Shown here one piece after another: positions 23,932 through 32,513 of a stretch of DNA of 32,705 nt. The notes under the pieces are model-generated. The model was not told where the DNA came from. It worked only from the letters and a program-made list of their open reading frames with translations, and made no database searches. Numbering within the stretch: position 1 is the stretch's first letter; every line of letters begins with the position of its first letter. Source of the stretch: Gammaproteobacteria bacterium (lineage in GTDB: Bacteria > Pseudomonadota > Gammaproteobacteria > Eutrophobiales > Eutrophobiaceae); contig JAPOQU010000083.1 in assembly GCA_026710545.1 (NCBI GenBank), positions 1 to 32,705 of the forward strand. Reading direction: 5' to 3'. A program made the translations under genes and the position numbers.

Positions 23932-24099
23932 TTATCCGCAGATTAAGTTAGCGCAGATAAATTTATAAACGACGCCAAAGTCACTTGGAACCAGATCGAT
24001 AATTGGTTTATCAAACATCAATACTTGAATTTCAAATTAATATTGCTGAAGAAGCTTGTTCCAAAATTGGCTCATCATTATTTCTCAGAAGAACTTATT

Positions 24100-26001
24100 C
24101 TATTTTTCGTTTATACCAGGCCAGATTTGAAGCGCTGCATCGGTCAAATTTCTGGCACGATCTTTTATTGCTTGTTCATCCCATCTTTGTAATCCGAGCA
24201 AAGGAATATTCAACCTTAAATTTGTATTTTCAAGCAGCAATTTCTTTTTCTCTGAAAACGGCTTGTTTTTAGCTCCCCGGTTTACGCTCAGATTTAATAA
24301 CGTAAGATTTCCTAACATCCCTATACTATTCTCCCGTGAAATTATCGATTGCTCCCGCTCATCTAAAGGTTCGTCAGTGACAAGTTTGTATCGAATGCTA
24401 TATATTTCGTTCTGTTTTGCTTTTTCGCCATTGGGAAGAGGCCAATGTTCATACCATGATCTGGGTAGAATATGATCGATATCGAGACTCCCGGTATTTG
24501 CCTCAAAAACATCCTCAGTCTTCTTGGCAGACCTGAGATTAGATTCAATCTCTCCTAAAAATGAACGCATTTTTGCAGCGTCAACTCTCCCTGGGTAGAT
24601 AGATGCTGTCTGGCAGATATTTCTAAATTCACCATCCGTAGGCCAGCGTGAGGCGTCACTTTTGAATTTGGATAGAATGTCACGAAGTGTTTCAGGGAAC
24701 AGTCCTTTTTGAGATAGTTCACGTAAGACGGTTATAAAAACATTGTTATAATTTTTTGCTGTCAAACCACAAATCGCGCGCCTCACAATATAGGATATTA
24801 GCATTGTTAACATAACATCCTTAGATTCATCTGCTATTGGCGAGGAGGCGATTAATAACGCGAGAGGGTGTAATGTTGTGACTTCGTAAGGTGCAATTCT
24901 TCTCCCGAATCGGGCAATGGGACTATCTTCAGTACCAGCTACTAATTCTTGATATATGCCCGCATACTTTGAAAGGGTAGTAAGCTGTTTTTCAGCAGAT
25001 ATTGGTTCTTCACCGGATAATACATATCTACGATATTCAAAATACAATCTACCGAGATCAACTTCTTCGCATAATTCTGTTATAAGACAAGCGTGAACAA
25101 ACCATTCCATGCGAGGCTTTTTAATTCGCCCACGAGATTGGTCTGATTTCCAGTAGCCTGTTTCAAATTTCGACCAATATGTGTCGTATAAATTTTTTGA
25201 ATTTGCACCATCTCTATCGGCCCTCATAAAAATGAAGTTGCGAATTAAATCAGTCGCATGTAATTCTGCTCCCCGGCCATTTAATGTTTCGAAAATTACC
25301 TGAGCATCATCTTCCTCATTTAAAACAATTGATACTACTTTTATATCTTGAAGAATTGCCGTTGTAAGAGCTTCAGCTCGTTTAGAAATTTCACTTTTTT
25401 CTCCCTCATTTATCCAGTTTTGGAACTGTTCCGAAAAGAACCAGATTGCTTCTAGTGCAGGAGGATGATGAATTCCAATTTTTCTTAGGGTCTTGTCCCT
25501 TAGAGTAAAACTATCTGGAAATTTTGTTCTCAATTCATAGCGATTATTTGCGTGAAGTGCCGACCTATACTCATCCCTGTCACGATACGTTGGCCATACT
25601 TTATATTGTTCAATTTCAGGTTCACGCATTGTGTTCGGGTTGGAGTTGAATAATAGATCTTTGACAATTTCCAATAACGCAATTGAGCCGGATTGCTGTA
25701 ATACAATAAGAACCGATTTTAGAATAAACTGGAGTGTTGTTAATCGTTGTTGCCCATCAATGATATGGAGCGTTTCAACACCAATTAATCCTGATTTTGG
25801 CTGTGGATCTAAAACTACTGCCCCAAGAAAATGTGGGGTTGATTTACCAAAAAATCGATCATTAGCTTTATCTTGAATGTCTTCCCACAACGGTCCCCAC
25901 TGCTCCGATCGCTTCCATACATAGGTGCGTTGATAAAACGGTACCATATATTGTCTACGGTCTTGAAAGAGTTGTTCTACAGTAATGTCATCGGATTTCA
26001 T
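24100..26001 (-). CDS. DUF262/DUF1524 protein, GmrSD-like nuclease
   Basis: 633 residues. The N-terminal DUF262 (GmrS/ParB-like) region has ITVEQLFQDRRQYMVPFYQR and the signature HIIDGQQRLTTL (82-86). The C-terminal DUF1524 (GmrD-like HNH) has DIDHILPRSW (509 onward), ENSIGMLGNLTLLN and NRGAKNKPFSEKK. GmrSD enzymes are type IV restriction systems cutting modified phage DNA; related BrxU proteins act beside BREX. Both halves appear intact. ATG 26001 is chosen because DUF262 begins there and AGAG lies upstream; GTG/ATG codons up to 26046 are alternatives. It is clearly richer in A+T than the core genes, which suggests recent acquisition. The 168-base gap to nadE shows no gene. Confidence 0.88.
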   Translation of the reverse strand: MKSDDITVEQLFQDRRQYMVPFYQRTYVWKRSEQWGPLWEDIQDKANDRFFGKSTPHFLGAVVLDPQPKSGLIGVETLHIIDGQQRLTTLQFILKSVLIVLQQSGSIALLEIVKDLLFNSNPNTMREPEIEQYKVWPTYRDRDEYRSALHANNRYELRTKFPDSFTLRDKTLRKIGIHHPPALEAIWFFSEQFQNWINEGEKSEISKRAEALTTAILQDIKVVSIVLNEEDDAQVIFETLNGRGAELHATDLIRNFIFMRADRDGANSKNLYDTYWSKFETGYWKSDQSRGRIKKPRMEWFVHACLITELCEEVDLGRLYFEYRRYVLSGEEPISAEKQLTTLSKYAGIYQELVAGTEDSPIARFGRRIAPYEVTTLHPLALLIASSPIADESKDVMLTMLISYIVRRAICGLTAKNYNNVFITVLRELSQKGLFPETLRDILSKFKSDASRWPTDGEFRNICQTASIYPGRVDAAKMRSFLGEIESNLRSAKKTEDVFEANTGSLDIDHILPRSWYEHWPLPNGEKAKQNEIYSIRYKLVTDEPLDEREQSIISRENSIGMLGNLTLLNLSVNRGAKNKPFSEKKKLLLENTNLRLNIPLLGLQRWDEQAIKDRARNLTDAALQIWPGINEK

Positions 26002-26159
26002 TTTTTTTACTCTCTTGGTGTAAACAGAACGCGAAACTATCATCAAGTAGGAAGAAAATACACGGGTCCTCCCTTGATAACCAGTTCAGTTGATGGTCTC
26101 CGAATTATGGAGAGGCTCCAATGATTGATTTAATTCATGGATGTTCCTTACGGTCAACA

Positions 26160-26447
26160 CTAAATATCCCTGAAAAAACCCCATTTATGTGTTTGTGGCT
26201 TCGGGATGTCTTTCGAAACCTCATTTGTATCTAGTTGATTCAACATTTCTTGCACAAAAGAATCCAAACCCAGGTATGTCTGGTTTTTGATCTTCTCCTA
26301 GGGAGAGGGTCTGCTTATACCAGCTTTAACAAATTCCTGATATTTCAGGACGGCGCCGTTACGCCTTTCCGAAAATTCGGCCAAGACCCTGTCAATTGTT
26401 AAATATGATGCGGGTTGTGCCAGCCCTGCTGTCAAAGTGATTGACGT
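26160..26447 (-). pseudogene. RAYT (REP-associated Y1) transposase, C-terminal remnant
   Basis: The minus-strand frame reads TAGLAQPASYLTIDRVLAEF, SERRNGAVLKYQEFVKAGIS and RPSP, then a TAG stop, then EKIKNQTYLGLDSFVQEMLN and QLDTNEVSKDIPKPQTHKW. This is the usual C-terminus of REP-associated IS200-like transposases (AT.G....P.WLT.DWVL..F...R..A...Y..FV..GI..PSPWE.LK.Q.YLG...FV). The TAG replaces the expected Trp of PSPWE. The N-terminal HUH/Tyr catalytic part is gone. The enzyme is dead but explains the REP palindromes elsewhere. Confidence 0.72.
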
Positions 26448-26514
26448 TAGACATCCTGTACCGACACAAGTATGATGGCAGCCGAATTGCCCAGCAACGA
26501 GGTAACTTCATCCC

Positions 26515-26652
26515 ATGCAGCCCCACCACCAGGGCCCGTTCGTGGAGGGCAAGAAGCACGGCCCGTGGACGATAAAGTGGTACTACGAAACCATCACCCT
26601 GGAATGGGAAGCCCAAGGCTCGGCTGCAGCCGGTGAGCAGCACGGCCTGTGA
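26515..26652 (+). CDS. Short MORN_2-type ORF (45 aa), overlapping the main array by GTGA
   Basis: Frame starting MQPHHQGPFVEGKKHGPWTI then KWYYETITLEWEAQGSAAAG, EQHGL: about one and a half units of the same repeat as the downstream gene. Its stop overlaps the next gene's GTG start by four bases. Either it is a truncated paralogue or its translation is coupled to the large gene; a frameshift joining the two is possible but the second ORF has its own plausible N-terminus. GAGG lies about 13 bases upstream. Confidence 0.5.
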   Translation: MQPHHQGPFVEGKKHGPWTIKWYYETITLEWEAQGSAAAGEQHGL

Positions 26653-27992
26653 GCATATTGAAACAAATCTATCGATCCGCCAAGAAAGCCACCGGCCTTG
26701 GACGACACGGCGCGTGGACGAATAAGGAATACTACGAGGACGGCTCCTTGGCGTGGGAAGAACAGGGCTGGTATGAGGCTGGCGAGCGTCATGGTTCATG
26801 GAGGGAAAAGTATTATTACAAGGACGGCACCCTGGAATGGGAAACCCGGGGCCGGTGCAAGGCTGGCAAGAAAGACGGCGTATGGACTACCAAGTGGTAT
26901 CGCGAAAACGGTGTTCAGGAGCGGGAATACCAGGACCGGTACGAGGCTGGGAAGGAGCACGACCTCAGTACGGTAAAGTACTACCGCGAGAACGGCTCCC
27001 TGGAACGGGAAACCCGGGGCCGATACAAGGGTAACGAGCAACATGGTCCGTGGACAGAAAAGCACTACAGCGAAGAGGGCAATCTGGAGAAGGAACACCA
27101 AGGTCCGTACGAGGCGGGTCAGCGGCACGGCGTGTGGACGGAAAAGCAATACTACAGTAGCATCATCGATGACGGCTCTATGGAGCATACAGAGCAGGGC
27201 CCGTACGAGACCGGCAAACGGCTTGGAACGTGGACAGAGAAATACTACAAGGACGGTACTCTAGACCAGGAAGGGCAGGGCCAGTACAGTGACGGTAAAC
27301 GGCACGGGCCATGGACAACAAAGGGCTACTGTGAAAACAGCACTTTGAGTTGGGAACACCAGGACCTTTACCAAGCTGATGAACAGCACGGCTTGTGTAT
27401 TTTCAGATCATTCCGCGCGGACGGCACCCTAGAGGAGGAACACCAGGACTTGTACGTTCACGGCAAAGTACACGGCCTGTGTACGCGCAAGCACTACTAC
27501 GAAGACGGCACCCTGTGGGAAATGCGAGGACTGTGGGCTGACGGCAAGCAGCACGGCCCGTGGACGGGAAAATCCTACTGTGTGGACGGTACCCTGGAAG
27601 TCGAAACTCAGATACGGTACGAGGACGGCGAACTGAGCGGCCCGATGACGGGCAAGCACTACCGCGAGGACGGCTCCCTAGAGCGGGAAGAGCAGGGTGA
27701 ACAGAACGAGGACGGTGAGCAACATGGCGATTGGACTGAAAAGTGGTACTACAAGGACGGCACCTTGGAGCGTGAAACTCGGGGCCGGTACAAGACTGGT
27801 ACGAGGACCGATCCGTGGACAGAAAAGCAGTACCGCGAGGACGGCTCACTGGAATGGGAAACCCGGGGCCCGTACGAGGCTGGCGAGCGCCGCGGCTCGT
27901 GGACAGAAAAGCACTACCGCGAGGACGGCTCACTGGAACGGGAAGAGAATGTCCGATATAAGAACGGCGAGCGACAGTCATCGGAACGATAA
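26649..27992 (+). CDS. MORN_2 (YwqK-like) repeat protein, 15 units
   Basis: 447 residues. After a basic N-terminus (MSILKQIYRSAKKATGL) the protein is 15 tandem units of 27-32 residues with consensus GxWTEKxYYxDGSLExExxG(R/P)YExGExH, the MORN_2 pattern often annotated as a YwqK-family antitoxin. No catalytic domain, signal peptide or membrane helix is seen. Such repeats make extended beta-hairpin stacks used in binding. Units 12-15 are most alike, pointing to recent expansion; unit 6 has a 4-residue insertion. GTG start overlaps the upstream short ORF. Function unknown; a binding or immunity role beside the neighbouring nuclease genes is speculation. Confidence 0.8.
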   Translation: MSILKQIYRSAKKATGLGRHGAWTNKEYYEDGSLAWEEQGWYEAGERHGSWREKYYYKDGTLEWETRGRCKAGKKDGVWTTKWYRENGVQEREYQDRYEAGKEHDLSTVKYYRENGSLERETRGRYKGNEQHGPWTEKHYSEEGNLEKEHQGPYEAGQRHGVWTEKQYYSSIIDDGSMEHTEQGPYETGKRLGTWTEKYYKDGTLDQEGQGQYSDGKRHGPWTTKGYCENSTLSWEHQDLYQADEQHGLCIFRSFRADGTLEEEHQDLYVHGKVHGLCTRKHYYEDGTLWEMRGLWADGKQHGPWTGKSYCVDGTLEVETQIRYEDGELSGPMTGKHYREDGSLEREEQGEQNEDGEQHGDWTEKWYYKDGTLERETRGRYKTGTRTDPWTEKQYREDGSLEWETRGPYEAGERRGSWTEKHYREDGSLEREENVRYKNGERQSSER

Positions 27993-28298
27993 CAAAAGCA
28001 AGCTGCAGGGCCAAGCATTACACTGTCAAAACCCTGCATCTAGTAACGATGATAGATAGTTAGGGTGGTCTGACCCCATTTGGCCCCCTTTCCGTTCACC
28101 CATTTCGCTGGCCGCGAGTGGTCACTAAAGGGAAATTCCTAAACGGCGGGTGGATCAGGTTACGGAGAGGGGGTCAAAAATAGAATTTAAAAAAATACTC
28201 CTATTTTTCTCCCAATCGTTTGACGGCATACTGTACCGGTTTACGCCTTACTTTGGCGTCGTTTGTGAATTATCCGGGATAGGCGGATGGGCACCGGA
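27993..28298. other. Intergenic region between convergent MORN and STAND genes
   Basis: No gene is supported. It contains TGGTCTGACCCCAT (28066-28079), an exact repeat of 383-396, and an imperfect inverted repeat AAAAATAG...CTATTTTT (about 28175-28206) that may terminate transcription from either side. Confidence 0.5.
28066..28079 (+). repeat. TGGTCTGACCCCAT repeat, copy 2
   Basis: Exact 14-bp match to 383-396 in the same orientation, again followed by a run of five C. If the window closes on itself, the two copies bracket the STAND and XRE genes. Confidence 0.6.
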
Positions 28299-31200
28299 TT
28301 ATCTGGGTAAGTTCAACAAGATTTGTGAGAGTTGACGCTGATTGCTGATTCTGAGTCCGAGGGTCGGTAGGATGGCGGTCAGGATTTCTGCCACTTTGGT
28401 TTCAGCTGATACACCATCTTGTTCCAGGGCGACCCTGATGCCAGTCTCGTGCAGCGTGGGTAGGATTAGTTGAAAGCGTTGGTGCTCCAAAATAAATGAC
28501 CACCTCTGCACTAGCCAAGGCAGTAGGTTTTCAGCCACCAATTTATAGTTACCCGTTTGTTGAGCCGTTTTAAGAACCTTGAACGCCAGTTCAAAAACCT
28601 CCTCAGGGGAGCCGCTTGGAACTTCTGGCGTTCCTTTAGAGTGCGTCAGAATAAGGTTTGCAAAGCGTGTGTAGTAGTCTTCGGCCGGACCGTTGCTTTG
28701 AAGGCGATCAATCAATCCCGGTCGTAGCAGGAATCCGTTTCCATCTTTCAGCTCTCTAAGCACCACTGGGATAGATGCGAATTGGTCCTTCAATATGCAG
28801 GTGGCACAATAGATCAGCATGAGCTCCTCAGTCATATCCCGAAGGTCTTCTTGCTGCTCCTTGGTGGCAATCGGTAAGGTGCCATAAGTAAAATTTTTGG
28901 TGTCAAATCCTGCTGAGCGTCCCCCTTTCGCCTTTGCATACGCAATAAATGAGATTGTATCCTGCAAAGCCTCGATGAAGAGTTTTGCGTCGAGCCGTGA
29001 CAGAGCCTTGTGCATTTTTGCTGGACCTAATAGCATCTGCCCTTCCAGCACTGGGCCGCGCGGCAAGAACTGCTCTAAATTATCAGTGATCCCGGCGTCT
29101 AGAGCAGCGTTGTTTTCGACTGTAGCCAACATGTACCACACCATCTCTATTGGTAATATATGGCGCTTATTAATCTCAGGATGAGGCTCTGGGTTGCTTA
29201 CGCAACCTGGGTAGATTATTGTTTCTTCTCCGTTTTCAAGCAGGCGTTTTTTACCCGTGGCGTCCTGATCGAGCCAAAGAAGAACGTGTCGAACCACTGC
29301 GTGGCAATGAGCGGTACGCAGTGTTTCATCAGGCTTTATCTTGTTTACTTCATCAAGCACCGTAATGAAATCTTGTAAACAGGTTTGCCGATCACCGTTA
29401 TGCCAGCTTGCCAGAGCGGCATCAGCCAGTAGTCCAGTGCGCATAGCCATCATATCGGGAAGATTGGACTTATGGGCGGCGGTTCTACCAAAGAGATAAT
29501 ACCGTCGAGCAGTTTTGAAATCTCCTAGGTTTTCCGCGCTTATCGCCGCCTCTCTTCCCAAGAACGCTTTTTCAACTTCGTTCAACGGAGCATCACTTTC
29601 GATCAACGTCTTAGAGAGGGTAAGGCTTCCCTCGTAGTCACCAGAACGATACAAGACTTTTGCCTTTGCACGCACAAGCTCGGAGTTGGTTTGCCCGAAC
29701 ATTGAAAGGCCTTCTTCCAGAACGTCGAGTGCGCTGTTTTTATCGTTGCCGTATTCATCCAGAATTATCGCCTGAAACTTCCGACAGCAGACGGCCAGGT
29801 CAGTTTGGTTCCAACGGACGGCCTGTTTCTCTAGGCGCGCAAAGACGGCGCTATGGACTGAAGGATCGATAGTGTTTTCATTGTACTCGTTCAACCATGC
29901 TCCTGTGACCAGCATGTCCACGTCAAAGTCGTCATGGCCAAGGGGGGCGAGCAGTCTTGAGCGCAGCTCGGACGAAGAATTTTCGAGAAAGTCGAAAACA
30001 GCAGGAAGTTCCTTGATTTTCGAGAGTTGCCGGGCTTGATTTACAAACATGAGTCCAATTGCAGTGAAGCCCTCTTTCTCGAGTTCCTTCATTACGTCTG
30101 AGGTTTCTGAGGGCAGCACACAATTCTCATTCTCCAGCAGTTGATCGAGTTCCCGAATAACGCCAATGAAGCTCGTGCCTATCCCAGCTTTAGAGGTCTG
30201 AAGCAGCAACTTTGAGTATACGATCATGTTCACCGATGCGCGCACTTCGTCGTGCTCAACGTTTTTGGCTTCTTCAGAAAAACAGCGCAGGGCGTCCTGA
30301 ATTTTTGTTGGCGAGTTGCTTACTTGGCTCACCAGAAGGACTTGAACACCTCGAACCATATGGCTGATCGCGGCCTCAGCAGGGTATGCAAAGGTATCAG
30401 TCCTTAACATTGTGAACATGGGCAAGTAAGGAGCAATCATTTCCAGTTCAGAGAGATCAGAACCAAGTATCGCCATGCAGAGCTTGCAGATTGCCGCTTC
30501 ATTCTTGCTGCTCCATGCAGCCAACAGCGCCGAATTCATGTCGATAACGTCAAGGCTGCGCTTTTTCGTCAGCGAATCTGCAATCGCACTATGGATTTCC
30601 TCTATTTCATTGGTTCCCAGTGTCTTATCGGCAAAGCCAGATAACAACGGAGAGAGGTTGAACCTGTCACCTTCCAGCTGATCAACCCACGAACCTGTCA
30701 GAGTGTCCAGGACAATTCCCGCATCCGATATTGGCGGCTCAAGCTTTCCTAAGTCGATGGCAAGTTCTCTGCTGAACCCACCTGTTTTTAAGGAAAGGCG
30801 CTCAATGAGTCGGCGTCTTGCTTCCGGCATGTCTGTCAACAGCCGTTTCCGAGTGTCCTTTCTTACCTCGCTAATCGCAGGTGCCCCCACTATCAAGGCA
30901 TCCAGTGTTTGGAGTTCATCAGGATTCCAACCCGATGCGACCATATGCTGGATAAATGCCGTTGCAAGCTGAGGATGGCCGCCGCCAGATACCAAATGGA
31001 TGTATTTTGCCCAATGCGCATTGCTGACCCCATACTTCAGAAGGATCTCCTGAATGTCTTCTTCTGTGAATTCAGACAGCGTTCTGGCAATGCCCATTGG
31101 CAGGTTGCACGCGAACAGGAAATCGCTGGTTGGAGAATCGGAGGAATTCAGAACCAGAAGAACATGGGAGCGGTTGGCGGAGTGAACAAGGTAATGCAGA

Positions 31201-32354
31201 CTGTCCAGCACTGAAGGTTCCATCACCCCACCGAGATCATCGACGATCAAGCCCAGTAGACCAAAGTCCTTTATTGAATCAGCTGCCTGGATCAATACTT
31301 GTGCAACTTGCTGACTTGACTGGCCTCGCAAGTTGATACTCCCCCAATCACCTCCATTCTTGTGCGCCAGAACACGCGCAGAAACGGTTTTGCCCATACC
31401 GGCGGCGCCAGCGATCCAGCAGAGGCCAAAGGATTCCAGGATTTGCTGCAATTGCCGCATGTCGTTTTCACGACTTGCAAGCGGCTTCGGCAGCGGCGTC
31501 TCCGCGACGAGACTAGGCCTGAAAAGTCGTGCACTTGAAAGGCCAGTCGCGGAGGATAAGGCAGCCGACAGCGCTTTATTTATCAGTCGGATTAGGGTCT
31601 CAAAATCAGCTCTGTTTAGAGTTACTTGTGTGGCCTCCTCAAGGTGTCTTTCTAAACCACTTCGTTCGACGTGGCGCTCATCACGATTAGAGTTAGTTGA
31701 TAGCTTTAGGAGAGTTAGCAGTATGTTCGCTACGCAATTTTGCGCCTGCGAATGCGTCCCACCTCTATCAATCAAAAGTTTAGAAATCCGCGAATTGATC
31801 TGTCGCGCAAGAAGGCGTGATTCAGGTGCGCCGCAATCAAAATGAATCCTCTTGAGAAACCTTTCACGAAAGTCTTCATCGTCAAGGCTCTTAATAAAGT
31901 CCTTTGATCTCTTTGACAGCTTTGATTTGTCGAATACCCGCCGCAGATCTGACAGATTTCCAGCCCTGGCTAGATTTCGCCAAGCAAGCAGAGTAGGTGC
32001 ATCATCAATGCGATGTTCACGTTTTTTTTCTTTTCCGATAGTGGACGTTGTAAGATAGCGTACAGTGACCTTCAGGCTCGAATTCTTATCCTGCAACTCC
32101 ACAAAGCTATCGATCGTGGCGATAATGTCGTCTGAATTTATTGTAACTGGCCTGGCAGTGTCCTTGACCTGAACGGCTTCGAGCGCCCCCTTAGCGACTA
32201 TAGCGAAATCCTCTGCCACCTCTAAGTAGAGGAGTTCGTCATCTTCCAGTTCTGTCCATGCAAGGGCCGATTGATATATCTGGTATACATAGCCTCGAAG
32301 GGAGTCGATTGCCTCTCTCGAAGGATCTCCCAGTGGTGTTTTTTTTGGGGGCAT
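28299..32354 (-). CDS. Avs-like STAND NTPase with N-terminal Cap4-like nuclease and TPR-like C-terminus
   Basis: 1,351 residues, probably cytoplasmic. Residues 1-110 resemble Cap4/DUF4297 dsDNA endonucleases: SLRGYVYQIYQ (18-28), acidic YLEVAEDF (43-50) and EAVQVKD (59-65), a PD-(D/E)xK arrangement. Next comes a STAND/NACHT-type ATPase: Walker A GAAGMGKT (316-323), Walker B GLIVDDLGG (368-376), sensor VLLVLNSSD, LSEFTEEDIQEIL (427-439) and GGGHPQLA (457-464). The rest is helical with TPR-like hairpins (RAKAKVLYRSGDYEGSLTLS; EAAISAENLGDFKTARRYY) around 885-960 and beyond. This is the order effector, ATPase, sensor of Avs antiviral proteins, which degrade DNA after recognising a phage protein. 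All catalytic motifs look intact. It follows the XRE antitoxin gene by 159 bases on the same strand. Which Avs clade, if any, cannot be told. Confidence 0.85.
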   Translation of the reverse strand: MPPKKTPLGDPSREAIDSLRGYVYQIYQSALAWTELEDDELLYLEVAEDFAIVAKGALEAVQVKDTARPVTINSDDIIATIDSFVELQDKNSSLKVTVRYLTTSTIGKEKKREHRIDDAPTLLAWRNLARAGNLSDLRRVFDKSKLSKRSKDFIKSLDDEDFRERFLKRIHFDCGAPESRLLARQINSRISKLLIDRGGTHSQAQNCVANILLTLLKLSTNSNRDERHVERSGLERHLEEATQVTLNRADFETLIRLINKALSAALSSATGLSSARLFRPSLVAETPLPKPLASRENDMRQLQQILESFGLCWIAGAAGMGKTVSARVLAHKNGGDWGSINLRGQSSQQVAQVLIQAADSIKDFGLLGLIVDDLGGVMEPSVLDSLHYLVHSANRSHVLLVLNSSDSPTSDFLFACNLPMGIARTLSEFTEEDIQEILLKYGVSNAHWAKYIHLVSGGGHPQLATAFIQHMVASGWNPDELQTLDALIVGAPAISEVRKDTRKRLLTDMPEARRRLIERLSLKTGGFSRELAIDLGKLEPPISDAGIVLDTLTGSWVDQLEGDRFNLSPLLSGFADKTLGTNEIEEIHSAIADSLTKKRSLDVIDMNSALLAAWSSKNEAAICKLCMAILGSDLSELEMIAPYLPMFTMLRTDTFAYPAEAAISHMVRGVQVLLVSQVSNSPTKIQDALRCFSEEAKNVEHDEVRASVNMIVYSKLLLQTSKAGIGTSFIGVIRELDQLLENENCVLPSETSDVMKELEKEGFTAIGLMFVNQARQLSKIKELPAVFDFLENSSSELRSRLLAPLGHDDFDVDMLVTGAWLNEYNENTIDPSVHSAVFARLEKQAVRWNQTDLAVCCRKFQAIILDEYGNDKNSALDVLEEGLSMFGQTNSELVRAKAKVLYRSGDYEGSLTLSKTLIESDAPLNEVEKAFLGREAAISAENLGDFKTARRYYLFGRTAAHKSNLPDMMAMRTGLLADAALASWHNGDRQTCLQDFITVLDEVNKIKPDETLRTAHCHAVVRHVLLWLDQDATGKKRLLENGEETIIYPGCVSNPEPHPEINKRHILPIEMVWYMLATVENNAALDAGITDNLEQFLPRGPVLEGQMLLGPAKMHKALSRLDAKLFIEALQDTISFIAYAKAKGGRSAGFDTKNFTYGTLPIATKEQQEDLRDMTEELMLIYCATCILKDQFASIPVVLRELKDGNGFLLRPGLIDRLQSNGPAEDYYTRFANLILTHSKGTPEVPSGSPEEVFELAFKVLKTAQQTGNYKLVAENLLPWLVQRWSFILEHQRFQLILPTLHETGIRVALEQDGVSAETKVAEILTAILPTLGLRISNQRQLSQILLNLPR

Positions 32355-32399
32355 TGGCTGCTCAACTAAGGTTATGAATAGGCTGCTTGTGGATGCACA

Positions 32400-32431
32400 G
32401 GGTCAGGTCGCACAATGCACACAATTGACCC
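32400..32431. repeat. Imperfect inverted repeat upstream of the STAND gene
   Basis: GGGTCA (32400-32405) and TGACCC (32426-32431) surround a 20-base core rich in CACAATGCACAC. It resembles the GGGGTCA-type REP palindromes near tRNA-Gly. It occupies the promoter region of the STAND gene (32355-32513), so it may also be an operator. No clear -10/-35 pair is seen. Confidence 0.5.
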
Positions 32432-32513
32432 CAGTCCCGTCACAACGGGAAGCCGGAGCGCGCATTTTGTGCTGTTCACCCTTGTCTCCCCTTAATGCGC
32501 CTCGCTCGAATAT

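Noticed and set aside
26649..27992. CRISPR-like array because of regular ~84-bp spacing
   Set aside because: The repetition is in an open reading frame with protein-level periodicity (MORN_2), with no constant repeat plus unique spacers.
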